A stretch of DNA of 64,000 nt from Blastocladiella emersonii ATCC 22665 (taxonomy: Eukaryota; Blastocladiomycota; Blastocladiomycetes; Blastocladiales; Blastocladiaceae): contig JANHCV010000008.1 of assembly GCA_025594325.1 (NCBI GenBank), forward strand, positions 1,116,001-1,180,000, given 5' to 3'. Every line of letters begins with the position of its first letter. Position 1 is the stretch's first letter. The notes below the pieces were generated by a model, which had not been told where the DNA came from, did not search any database, and saw nothing but the letters and a program-made list of their open reading frames with translations. Positions 21,615-29,496 of the stretch are shown piece by piece. The translations under genes and the position numbers were made by a program.

Positions 21615-22371
21615 TGCCGCTGCCCTTAAGGGCAGCGGCATTCAATGAAAGGAATGGGTGGCACGGGGTAGATCAAAGTACGTAGTACTACCGGTATGGG
21701 CGGATAGAACACGTGGCTACGATCTACGATGGCCGCGGCGATAGGTCACGTGAATTCCACGTGACGTCTCACACCCGACGCGTCTCCCTGAGTGTCTCAC
21801 ACTGACGCGGATGGCCACCCCACGCGTTGCTTACCCCGAGTGACGCGCCCGTGGAGCCCGCCAGGGCGAGGCTGTGGAAGTGAGCGTGGAGAAGGCGGTA
21901 GAGTTAATCAAGGATCTAAGCAGTAGAGCAGGTCTGAAGAACTTGAGTGAACGAACTTAAGAAGTCCGAAGAACTTGAGTGAACTGAACTTGAGTTAACT
22001 ACTTTTTATAGATAACACGATAAATCGAGTTCGCGATCCACTCGACCACTCACCGTAAGCAACGACCCTTTGCAAGTTCTTCGAAAACCGACCCCGACCT
22101 AAACGACGGGGTCCATTTCCGAACTTTTTGCAGAAGCAGCTTCGCGCCCTGATCGCCGAAGAATTTGCGAACTCGACTTATGAAGAAAACGGGCGTTCCG
22201 AAGAATTTGCAGTTGGTCGTAAAGTGAGTTCGTGGAGTTGTCATAAAGTGAGTTCGTGGAATTATTCGTGGAGGTGATTGTGGAAGTGATCGGCGCCAGG
22301 TCACGCACCCCAGCGTGGAGCAGGGCAGCGGGAGACGCGTTGTGGAGTGGGACGCGTGGGGACGCGTGATC
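21615..22371 (+). repeat. Left terminal inverted repeat, 757 bp
   Basis: Read against the reverse complement of 38056-38812, the two arms match without gaps. I see one mismatch, A at 22319 versus G. Identity breaks sharply after GACGCGTGATC. The arm contains a tip palindrome (21616-21639), a double E-box inverted repeat (GTCACGTG...CACGTGAC, 21745-21765), repeated GAACTTGAGTGAAC (21938 and 21972 regions), a TATA-like TTTTTATAGATA near 22003, and two copies of TAAAGTGAGTTCGTGGA near 22210-22260. Confidence 0.95.
21616..21639. repeat. Perfect 24-bp palindrome at the left tip
   Basis: GCCGCTGCCCTT is followed directly by its exact reverse complement, with no spacer. The same palindrome is at 38788-38811, one base in from the other end. 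It could fold as a hairpin end or be an integrase or terminal-protein recognition site. Confidence 0.9.
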
Positions 22372-22411
22372 CAAATTCCCACGCGTCACTCCCTGGGTCA
22401 ACGCGACGCGT
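22335..22411 (+). promoter_or_regulatory. Cluster of five ACGCGT (MCB) boxes before the captured gene
   Basis: ACGCGT occurs at 22335, 22352, 22362, 22381 and 22406: three inside the terminal repeat and two just outside it, 67-143 bp upstream of the ATG at 22478. ACGCGT is the MluI cell-cycle box bound by fungal MBF (Mbp1/Swi6), which drives G1/S genes. Function here is inferred. The host DNA is CG-rich, which raises chance occurrence. Confidence 0.5.
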
Positions 22412-22477
22412 CCGTGTCCGCGCCCACAAATCCCCCGCACCCCCGCGCTCCACCCGCGCTCCTCAAACGCAGAAACC

Positions 22478-23249
22478 ATGGATCCTTCGAACTACCGCGA
22501 CCACATCACCGAGCAGCTCGACGACTTTGCTAAGCAGATGTCGGACCTGGTGCACCGCAAGTTCCCCAAGGTCGACCACGAGAAGATCTACACCGAGTTT
22601 GTCGAGCGCAAGTCGATGCAGTGGCGCGCCTTCCACAAGGACCTGCCGGCCGTCATCGCCGCTTTCCGCGACGGCCTGCTCGAGTACATGAACGTCAACA
22701 TGGCCGAGCGCTATGAGAACAGTGCGCGTTTCGCCGACTCGATCAAGACCATGTACCAGAACGTCATCACCAACATGCACGCCGAGAACGCGGCCCTCAA
22801 GCAGCAGATCCTCGAGCTAAAGGCCAACGCCTTCGACCAGATCCAGGGCAGCATAGACAAGCTGATCAAGAAGAAGCGCAAGCGCGGCGGTACGGTTTTC
22901 CCGCTGACTCGCACGCCACGATCGCCCGCTGACTACGTTCTCGCGCACATTAGACGACGACGCTCCGTCGCACTTCTCGACGCCATCCACGCCGTTCCTG
23001 CTCGCCGTGACGCCCAAGCACATCCGCTCCATCAACTTCAAGGACGACGTCGAGCCGCCTGCCCCGATCCCGCGCTCCAAAAAGGCGCGCACCAAGGACG
23101 ACTCGCCGTCCTTCAACAAGACCATTCGCAAGTCGAACCCCGAGGAGATCCCGCTGCCCGAGTCGCCCACCGAGGACTCGCGCGCCGCCACACCCAAGAT
23201 CTCGACCGACGACGAGGACGAGGCCATGTACGGCGGCTACGACGATTGA
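22478..23249 (+). CDS. Spliced, host-like coiled-coil protein carried by the virus
   Basis: Two exons, 22478-22889 and 22954-23249, with a 64-nt GTACGG...TTAG intron in phase 1, give 235 residues. The first 135 residues are helical and charged with heptad-like spacing. They end in a basic KKKRKR cluster that could be a nuclear signal. The C-terminal 90 residues are Pro/Ser/Asp/Glu-rich with several SP/TP sites. Codons end mostly in G/C, as in the host genes and unlike the capsid genes beside it. Among the element genes I could read, only this one shows a clear intron. I do not recognise the family. It is most simply explained as a captured host gene with its own promoter, though it may instead mark a replaced viral gene end. 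Confidence 0.75.
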
Positions 23250-23384
23250 GCTTGTGGCTTTTTTTTTGTGGACATGAGTGAAATGTCGAGACTATCAATG
23301 AAGACCTGCGCTGACTGCGCCGTTCCTGATTCAACCTGCGCCTGTCAGCGTGATTTTTCTTTTCTTGCCCCTTCGTAATCCAAT

Positions 23385-23618
23385 ATGGGTATCATCTATT
23401 GTAGATGCGTCATGTGCCAAGAGTGCGACGGGGACTTGGGAGATCACGCTTTTCGCGTAACGTGCGATAGCTTTATCTGTGGCCTGTGCATTCGATCAGC
23501 TACCGAACAATACGGATCGGCTTGTCACGAGGACTACGAACGAGACATGCCTCTGAACTGCGATCAATGCTTCCGTAAGTGTCCGCACTGCAACAAACTT
23601 CTACCAGCCGGGCTCTAA
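23385..23618 (+). CDS. 77-aa Cys-rich RING-like zinc protein
   Basis: The small frame has Cys pairs in the order CRCVMCQEC, VTCDSFICGLC, LNCDQCF, KCPHC, which could hold two zinc ions in a RING-like cross-brace. No clear His stands at the usual fourth position. Small RING proteins in DNA viruses often act as ubiquitin ligases or cofactors. It lies between the captured gene and the minus-strand capsid block. It is too short and diverged for firm naming. Confidence 0.55.
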   Translation: MGIIYCRCVMCQECDGDLGDHAFRVTCDSFICGLCIRSATEQYGSACHEDYERDMPLNCDQCFRKCPHCNKLLPAGL

Positions 23619-23760
23619 GAAGCAACACGTTTGGGCCGATCAGCGCCAAGTTCCACGACCTTATCTATAAAACATCCATCAAAGCTCCGAGACGATTTCC
23701 AGGATGCTACAGCGGATGAGTAGTCATTCAAAGGTAGATTTCAAGTACGTTTGAATGTGT

Positions 23761-23919
23761 TCAGTAGAACAAGACACGGTAGACCTCACCTGGAGCGAGC
23801 TTGCCGCGAATCGCAATGCGGTATGGCTTCGCTGGCTCCTTTGCAGGCTTCTCCTTACGGGATGTCTTTCGGGAGGCTTCTTGAGCCTTGGTCGGTGAGT
23901 TGCGAGTGGGAGTGTCCAT
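23761..23919 (-). CDS. 52-aa Lys-rich microprotein
   Basis: The ATG at 23919 starts MDTPTRNSPTKAQEASRKTS. A Lys/Glu/Pro middle and a conserved-looking end (YRIAIRGKLAPGEVYRVLFY) follow, then TGA at 23761. It continues the unidirectional minus-strand capsid gene block and is shorter than usual ORF cut-offs. The basic, disordered N-terminus with a folded tail could suit a DNA-binding core protein. Function unknown. Confidence 0.5.
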   Translation of the reverse strand: MDTPTRNSPTKAQEASRKTSRKEKPAKEPAKPYRIAIRGKLAPGEVYRVLFY

Positions 23920-23979
23920 TTACAGATGGTACCAGAAAATAATGATCGTATGCAGTGCGTTTGGTGCGTTTGGTGCGTT

Positions 23980-24075
23980 TCACTCGCGCTTTTTTTCGCT
24001 CTGCTGGTAGCCAATGATCGCGAACTGGCTAAGGAGGATTGCTACGTTGATACCAAGAATGATGATGTCAAGCAT
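23980..24075 (-). CDS. 31-aa single-membrane-segment microprotein
   Basis: The ATG at 24075 starts MLDIIILGINVAILLSQFAI, one hydrophobic helix, with a short charged tail ending SEKKRE and a TGA at 23980. The spacing (T8 tract, about 18 nt, ATG) is the same as for the ATPase and the 533-aa gene, which supports expression. It might be a membrane-active or virion membrane protein; this is inference. Confidence 0.5.
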   Translation of the reverse strand: MLDIIILGINVAILLSQFAIIGYQQSEKKRE

Positions 24076-24101
24076 GGTTTACTACACACCATGAAAAAAA
24101 A

Positions 24102-24866
24102 TCACAGAAAGTCAATCGTGACGTACCACTCTGCGCCCATGAAGTTGAGCTTCTGGAGTCGCTCATCGCAGAGCATGAGATCAATGTGACTGATCAACAC
24201 TGGTTGGTCGCGGCTCATGTGCATGTAACTTGATTGATGTGGGCGGTACTCTGAGTAGTATCCGCTTGGACTCAGCACGTAGAACGAACACAAGATGCTG
24301 TTATCGTTGGGGAAAGAGCTGTGAATGTTGTCGTTTAGCACTGTGCCCAGATTAATAGAACGCACATTCACAATTTTGGTATCCACGAGGTTAATTGCAT
24401 CGATCCCCTGTTGTATGTTGCCATAGAAATTGGTCAGTTTGTTGAAGCCCATGAGATCGTACATGTTATTGTCTCCAGGCACGAACATGAATGGATCGCC
24501 GCTCGAATTTGTCACATAGAGCGTGTTGGTGACCGAGTTCAGCGCAACATCAAACGATCCATTCCAGAACGTTGGCGCAACGCCCACCTGAGAATTAAGT
24601 GCCGCCTTGAGCGCAACACAGAATGACGACGCGCTATAGTTCCCTGGGGCGATTGACACCTTGCCTGGCTTAAGTACACCGAGAGACGTCTTCTGCGTTA
24701 GATACACTGTGTTCTTTTCAAGGGTGACGTTGTACCACGAATGACAAAAGAATGCGCTGTTGACACGAACTGCACGAACGGCAATGGGCTGAGGCAACTG
24801 GAAGCGATCCTGGACGAGGTCACTTGAGCAAATAGTCACTGATTTGTAGTTGGTGTTGTCGATCAT
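24102..24866 (-). CDS. Penton / minor capsid protein
   Basis: The gene encodes 254 residues from the ATG at 24866. The layout matches the single-jelly-roll penton proteins of Polintons, virophages and Polinton-like viruses: an N-terminal ICSSDLVQ strand, AVRVNSAFFCHSWYNV, then KVSIAPGNYSASSF with a series of short beta strands, and the typical end ISHIDLMLCDERLQKL... followed by a final beta strand (WYVTIDFL). Pentons occupy the five-fold vertices of the icosahedral capsid. The stop codon is followed at once by a T8 tract. It lies next to the major capsid gene, as usual in these viruses. Confidence 0.8.
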   Translation of the reverse strand: MIDNTNYKSVTICSSDLVQDRFQLPQPIAVRAVRVNSAFFCHSWYNVTLEKNTVYLTQKTSLGVLKPGKVSIAPGNYSASSFCVALKAALNSQVGVAPTFWNGSFDVALNSVTNTLYVTNSSGDPFMFVPGDNNMYDLMGFNKLTNFYGNIQQGIDAINLVDTKIVNVRSINLGTVLNDNIHSSFPNDNSILCSFYVLSPSGYYSEYRPHQSSYMHMSRDQPVLISHIDLMLCDERLQKLNFMGAEWYVTIDFL

Positions 24867-24888
24867 GGTTTACCATTAGTCACGAGAA

Positions 24889-25149
24889 TTAATTTCCACC
24901 TCCATCTGGCTCCACCCTATTGTAGTAGTCCCACGCATCCTGTGCGAGGTCGGCGCCTCGTTGAACAAGATCAGTGACTGGACTCCATGCAGGGTTGAAG
25001 TTGCCCGCCCATCGAGCAATTGTTTTGATGCCATGGATGATGTGTGGGGCGTTTGCGTTCAGCACGCGACCAGCGTTCATGAGTGTTGTTTTGAGCGGTT
25101 GAACAAAGTTGCTCCAGATATTCTTTAACCACATGTTGGGGGTTAACAT
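24889..25149 (-). CDS. 86-aa small virion-block protein, unknown
   Basis: Begins MLTPNMWLKNIWSNFVQPL, an amphipathic, Trp-containing helix, and contains a second helix (GIKTIARWAGNF). It lies between the penton and major capsid genes. The position and amphipathic N-terminus recall the protein VI-like membrane-lytic proteins of adenoviruses and Polintons, but I see no firm sequence match. A T8 tract lies about 10 nt upstream of the ATG. Confidence 0.55.
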   Translation of the reverse strand: MLTPNMWLKNIWSNFVQPLKTTLMNAGRVLNANAPHIIHGIKTIARWAGNFNPAWSPVTDLVQRGADLAQDAWDYYNRVEPDGGGN

Positions 25150-25187
25150 ATGGGTAAGAAAAAAAATATCGGTAGTGGTCTTTCAAT

Positions 25188-26447
25188 TTAGCGGGTAACT
25201 TCAACAGAGCCATCGGGCTTGAAGGTGACCATGTAGTCCGGATGAACGTACGCCGAGACGTAGCACTGCGGATGGGCCGCTGCAAGCGTGGCGACTTGAG
25301 CATAGATATCCACGTTCTTCTCTTTGTGCAGCGACAGACCGCTGATCAGCGTGCGACTCGACTCGAATTCGCGCATGAGCACAAACGAAGAATCATCAGT
25401 GGGTGTAGCGGCAGCCCAAAGTGCAGGAGTCATTCGCCAACCAAGGGCTCGATGATGCAGTGCGTCTTGGGCCTCCTGGAAGAAGGCTGACTGGAGCTTG
25501 TCGCTGGCAAGTGGAGTAGCTGGTGTCAGCTTGCCCGCGCAGCTCCACTGAGCACTCTTGATAATGTTACTGTATCTGAGGAACTTGTCCACATTGATGG
25601 CGTCGCCATCCACGACGTCCTTGAGCTGGGTGATCACAGTAATGTCCTTGATGCTTGCGTCGCGGTTTGAGATCGCAAGCTGTGCAGCTGGCGTGTTCCA
25701 CATGAGGGGGGACAGGGCATATGTTGAGCCATAGAGCGTCAGACCACTCTCCAGGAACGCCTGATCGTAGATTGCGTCTTGCATGTCGCTGTAACTAATG
25801 CAGTTGGCGAGGTAGTCCGGATCCTCAACGCTGTATGAGCTGTTACTGATCGTTTTGGTCACGTCGACGCCTTGTTGGCGCACAAGGCACTTGACGGCGT
25901 CCTCAAGGACAATTTCAACGACAAGACCGCCAAAGTACTTGAGAGGGAGCGCCTTGCCGTTGCCAAGGATGGCAGACAGTGTCAGTGGAAGGAAGTACGT
26001 CATCTGGACAGTGTCGTCGGTGGCGTCACCCTTGTTATAACCCTGCGAGATGGCAAGCGGACCTGATCGCAGATCCTGGGTCACGGTCATACCAGCGAGG
26101 CAGCTGGCAATCAGGTTGTACCCTGAAATTGACTCGATGAGCTGGTTGTTCTTGGCGTAGACGTTGAGTGTCTTGACAATGCAGTGAATGCCCTCTGAGA
26201 AGCGCGTCTTGGGGATGACGGTCTTGGCCTTGAGCACTACACCTGACGTCTTTGTGTCCATGAACAGCGACACATTGGGAATGGGAATGCGGATGGACCG
26301 ACCGCCAATGAACCATGACCCATTGCTTGAAGGAAATTGCGTTGAAACGCGCTCGCCGTCAGGAGCCATCTTGGGCACGTCAAACTGGGTGAAGGGATCA
26401 GCTGTCACTGGAGTGATCTCGTTAAAATTACGGGGACTGGTAGCCAT
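25188..26447 (-). CDS. Major capsid protein, double-jelly-roll type
   Basis: The gene encodes 419 residues from the ATG at 26447 (MATSPRNFNEITPV). An upstream TTG extension overlaps the ATPase stop and is not needed. Features of Polinton-like virus capsid proteins: GRSIRIPIPNVSLFMDT near residue 50, then the signature around residues 140-190, FLPLTLSAILGNGKALPLKYFGG followed by LVVEIVLEDA, which ends the first jelly roll. A second beta-rich half follows. It is of the length usual for Polinton-like viruses. Its neighbours are ATPase upstream and penton downstream. Confidence 0.85.
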   Translation of the reverse strand: MATSPRNFNEITPVTADPFTQFDVPKMAPDGERVSTQFPSSNGSWFIGGRSIRIPIPNVSLFMDTKTSGVVLKAKTVIPKTRFSEGIHCIVKTLNVYAKNNQLIESISGYNLIASCLAGMTVTQDLRSGPLAISQGYNKGDATDDTVQMTYFLPLTLSAILGNGKALPLKYFGGLVVEIVLEDAVKCLVRQQGVDVTKTISNSSYSVEDPDYLANCISYSDMQDAIYDQAFLESGLTLYGSTYALSPLMWNTPAAQLAISNRDASIKDITVITQLKDVVDGDAINVDKFLRYSNIIKSAQWSCAGKLTPATPLASDKLQSAFFQEAQDALHHRALGWRMTPALWAAATPTDDSSFVLMREFESSRTLISGLSLHKEKNVDIYAQVATLAAAHPQCYVSAYVHPDYMVTFKPDGSVEVTR

Positions 26448-26457
26448 TTGTGTAGGT

Positions 26458-27282
26458 TTAGTTACACGCAAGAAAAAAAAAGTTCCATTGCAACCAGTGC
26501 TTAAACGAATCGTTGAAACGATACTCTATTGAATTTTGGTTGTTGATCACGAGGAAAGGCCGACCAGGTTGGTCGAAGAGATCTTCTACCATGTCAAAGA
26601 ACGCCTGCTTGCTCAGCTTTGATGCGTTTTCCAAGTAAATTTTCTCCAGCTGCGCGCGGTTCCATGTAGGGAAGAGAATCACTCCGCTGTTGTTTGCACG
26701 AATGGCTGGTGGAATGCTGGTCCAGTACTGCACACTAAAGATTACCGAACAGCGGTAGTGTCGACTGTTAGCAATAAAGTTCTGCAGGTCGGGGTCTTTG
26801 AGGAACTTGAGCCCAAGGCAGTCATCAAAGATCATGAGCGTGTGTGGCAGAGTTTCCTTGTCATGTGTCTCCTCAAACTTCTTTTTGTAAGCGTCGCGAA
26901 GCGTGTTGAGCTCTGGCATGAACCTCCGCGGCTCAGTGTAGTACTCGCGGATGCATTGCGCGTCTGGATCGTTGTCATTGCCCACGGGCGCCGTTCCATC
27001 CGGATAATCCACTTTACGTTTACGCAGCGTGTGTTCCTTGAGCAGCTTGCGGTACTTTGCGTCTGACCACAGCGTTGGACAGAAGATTACTATACGATCA
27101 AAGTAACTGCGATAAAACGCCTCACCAGCAAGCAAATTGTAGATGATAGTGGACTTTCCCTGGCCCTTGCCTCCAAGCAACATGAGCGAGAACTCTGGGA
27201 GCAGAATCGGGACTGGGTCTTTATTTTTTTGACTGAATTGACCATCGTCGACTGGTACGATATCAAATGTGCGTTGTGTCAT
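26458..27282 (-). CDS. FtsK/HerA-type DNA-packaging ATPase
   Basis: The gene encodes 274 residues from the ATG at 27282. Walker A is GGKGQGKST at residues 37-45. A beta strand with a conserved Pro follows (DRIVIFCPTLW, about 62-72), then Walker B LMIFDDCLGL near 149-158, then FIANSRHYRCSVIFSVQYW, the sensor strand of A32-like packaging ATPases. These motors load viral DNA into the capsid. All motifs look intact. The last codons (WNFFFLACN) lie on a T9 tract which also sits 25-34 nt upstream of the capsid protein ATG. Confidence 0.85.
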   Translation of the reverse strand: MTQRTFDIVPVDDGQFSQKNKDPVPILLPEFSLMLLGGKGQGKSTIIYNLLAGEAFYRSYFDRIVIFCPTLWSDAKYRKLLKEHTLRKRKVDYPDGTAPVGNDNDPDAQCIREYYTEPRRFMPELNTLRDAYKKKFEETHDKETLPHTLMIFDDCLGLKFLKDPDLQNFIANSRHYRCSVIFSVQYWTSIPPAIRANNSGVILFPTWNRAQLEKIYLENASKLSKQAFFDMVEDLFDQPGRPFLVINNQNSIEYRFNDSFKHWLQWNFFFLACN

Positions 27283-27307
27283 TATAACTATTGTGTTGAG
27301 AAAAAAA

Positions 27308-28909
27308 TCACCATTTGACCTGAGCAGTCTTGATCTTGGGCAGATCCATGATCTTGCGTGGAGGTGGTTTGAACGAGACTGGCACGACAGACGGACTTGA
27401 GTACAGCCCAGTCATGCGGTTCTCGTAGAGACTTTGCTTCTTCAGCGCGGACTTGTTCTGGATCTTCATGACCCTGAGCATTTCATTGAGGATTTTCTCC
27501 ATGTCGGCGTTGTTACTATTACCACCAGAATTTTTAATCGTGGCGGTTAGTTGCTCTGACAGCTTTGCAAGTTCATCGCGGACGCCGGCGTCTCCAGACT
27601 CAGGGACGGGAATACTGCGAATCGCGTCAATGATGCTCTGAGTGCTCTGACCAACAGCCGCCTGTGTTGAGCTTGCCGCTGCTTGCTGCGCTTGGACGAT
27701 CGTGTCGCCGGTCGATTCAATTGCTTTGTTGACGCTCTGTAGCGACGCAGTCTGCGCGTTGACTGCCGCAACGACAGCATTACTCTGTCTCCGTGAAGCG
27801 CCAATGAGCTCTTGCGCAAGGGTTTGCATTTCTTGGTTGCTCTTGATCGTCTGCTGTTGGAGTAGCTCCTGTGTGTATTCCTCCGCCAGCCGTTGGCGAT
27901 CAGCTGCAGTGCCAATGTTGTCGTAAATGGTCTGGAACGCGTTCGTTAGCCCAGACAGGAACTCTTGTGGAAGCGCAGCAGTCGTTGACACGTTGGTGAA
28001 CTGGTTGATAACATTACTCGTGCGACTATCAACAAAGGTTTGGCGGTTGTCGATTTGAGTGTTGTTCACAACGTTAGATGTACTGTTGTTTGTTTGGTTA
28101 TTGACTTGAGTGAAAGTGAACGCGTTGTTCTGACTGTACTCGACACCAGGCACGTGGCCCTCCTTGTAGAACTGACTTGGTGGCGTGACTGCACTGTTGC
28201 CCATTTGAGGGATCACCACTGACTGATCGCCGACACTAACTACTGGACCTGATCCCACGTTTGGAGTGACGCTGACAGATGCGTACTGACTTGAATCGCC
28301 AGTTACTACTTGTGTTTCTGTAGAGGTAGATACGACTACTGGACCTGACTCAATTGGAGCAGAGAATTGCACTTGCGATGGCAGCACTGGGATCATGGCC
28401 TGCGAGTTATCGACTTGTGCCTCGTCCATGGATTGGTCGCCATCAGCGTCCACATCAACCACTTCGAGTTCCTTTGGGCGGCTGGACGGAATGGGGATTC
28501 GCTTGCGAGAGCTCGACGGCGATGGGCCAGTGGTTTCAATCTCAATTTGTTTGGGTGTGCGAATCAAGTCCTTGATTGCACGTTCAACGTCTTTTTTGCT
28601 TGATCTTGGGTCGTTTGCTGCAGGTAGTTCGCCGCCATCAATGATGTGCTGAAACGACTCTTGCAACTGTGGAAGTGTGTGAAAGTAAAATTGCTTACCA
28701 TCAACATCCACGACGATCTTGGTTCCCTCCATGAATGCAGAAAGACCTGGGAACTCTTTGTTAATCCGCGATACTGCGCTCTCCTTGCTCCTAAACCTCT
28801 TCAATGACACTTCTTTGTACGAGGCAAGTGATGCGCCGTCTCGCAGTGGCGATTGCTTTGATGGCGCAGATTTGCGTGGTCGTGGTTTGCGTTGTGGTGA
28901 TTTTCCCAT
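27308..28909 (-). CDS. 533-aa coiled-coil, Ser/Gln/Asn-rich virion-block protein
   Basis: The N-terminal 40 residues are strongly basic (KSPQRKPRPRKSAPSKQSP). Residues about 50-120 may be a small folded domain (SRINKEFPGLSAFMEGTKIVVDVDGKQFYF). The middle is low complexity with N/T/V repeats near 255-310. Residues 330-450 are a long Ala/Gln/Ser coiled coil, then a basic tail. I recognise no family. Position in the capsid operon-like block and the basic N-terminus suggest an internal or vertex structural protein. The stop codon is followed directly by a T7 tract. Confidence 0.65.
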   Translation of the reverse strand: MGKSPQRKPRPRKSAPSKQSPLRDGASLASYKEVSLKRFRSKESAVSRINKEFPGLSAFMEGTKIVVDVDGKQFYFHTLPQLQESFQHIIDGGELPAANDPRSSKKDVERAIKDLIRTPKQIEIETTGPSPSSSRKRIPIPSSRPKELEVVDVDADGDQSMDEAQVDNSQAMIPVLPSQVQFSAPIESGPVVVSTSTETQVVTGDSSQYASVSVTPNVGSGPVVSVGDQSVVIPQMGNSAVTPPSQFYKEGHVPGVEYSQNNAFTFTQVNNQTNNSTSNVVNNTQIDNRQTFVDSRTSNVINQFTNVSTTAALPQEFLSGLTNAFQTIYDNIGTAADRQRLAEEYTQELLQQQTIKSNQEMQTLAQELIGASRRQSNAVVAAVNAQTASLQSVNKAIESTGDTIVQAQQAAASSTQAAVGQSTQSIIDAIRSIPVPESGDAGVRDELAKLSEQLTATIKNSGGNSNNADMEKILNEMLRVMKIQNKSALKKQSLYENRMTGLYSSPSVVPVSFKPPPRKIMDLPKIKTAQVKW

Positions 28910-28934
28910 TGTTTACTGTAACGGTGGAAAAAAA

Positions 28935-29150
28935 GTTTGCAGTGCGCAGTTTTGCGCAGTTTCTGTGCACTAATTTCTGTGCAGTGCGCAGTTTTGCGCA
29001 GTTTTGCGCAGTTTCTGTGCACTAATTTCTGTGCATTGCGCAGTTTTGCGCTGTTTCTGTGCACTAATTTCTGTGCAGTGCGCAGTTTTGCGCTGTTTCT
29101 GTGCACTAATTTCTGTGCATTTGCGCAGTTTTGCGCTGTTTCTGTGCACT
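28935..29150. repeat. Tandem repeat of GTGCGCAGTTTTGCGC / TGTGCACTAATTTC units
   Basis: Four to five units of about 40-50 bp, separated by small insertions of GCAGTTTTGCGC, fill the gap between two minus-strand genes. Each unit contains the near-palindrome TGTGCAC and GCGCAGTTTTGCGC. It is the largest non-coding interior segment of the element, so an origin or regulatory (iteron-like) role is possible. Frames through it encode only repetitive peptides. Confidence 0.8.
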
Positions 29151-29480
29151 TTACATCAGTGATTCGTGCAATTGCGTCGTTTTCCCACTGATGTTCTTGC
29201 GCAATCCAAGTTGTGCATAAATATTGGACATGCGTTCGCGTTCGCGGCGCACGAGTTCGACTTTCATGCGCATTCGCTGAGCTGCAGCGCGATCTCCTTC
29301 ATGGTTGTGCGCAAGCCAAAGTCCGCGTCGCTTCAAAGTGCGGTTGATCCATTTCTGTTTCTTCGCTTGCGACTTGACAGCCCACGCGTATGGCGGCTCC
29401 AGAGTGCCAGTGAGCAGACGGTACTGATCGTCAAAGTCAAGGGTTGCAAGCTTGAACTTGTCCAGTTTATTTCTTAGCAT
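29151..29480 (-). CDS. 110-aa basic protein, unknown
   Basis: The ATG at 29480 (MLRNKLDKFKLATL) is 16 bp from the ATG of the divergent fibre gene. A TTG-started longer version would overlap that gene and is unlikely. The protein is Arg/Lys-rich and mostly helical, with SQAKKQKWINRTLKRRG and a helix of MRMKVELVRRERERM. It may bind DNA or act as a scaffold; no family recognised. Confidence 0.6.
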   Translation of the reverse strand: MLRNKLDKFKLATLDFDDQYRLLTGTLEPPYAWAVKSQAKKQKWINRTLKRRGLWLAHNHEGDRAAAQRMRMKVELVRRERERMSNIYAQLGLRKNISGKTTQLHESLM

Positions 29481-29496
29481 ATGGTAACATAAAAAA

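Noticed and set aside
22050-22382. A 110-aa frame present in both terminal repeats (also 38024-38377)
   Set aside because: It is duplicated only because the repeats are identical; it crosses the repeat boundary differently on each side, is rich in rare-looking Arg/Pro/Thr runs, and has no domain.
24889-25149. Naming the 86-aa protein a protein VI homologue
   Set aside because: Only the position and an amphipathic start support this; no sequence signature.
28937-29191. 84-aa repetitive Cys/Phe frame in the tandem repeat
   Set aside because: It only translates the repeat and overlaps the start of a better gene.
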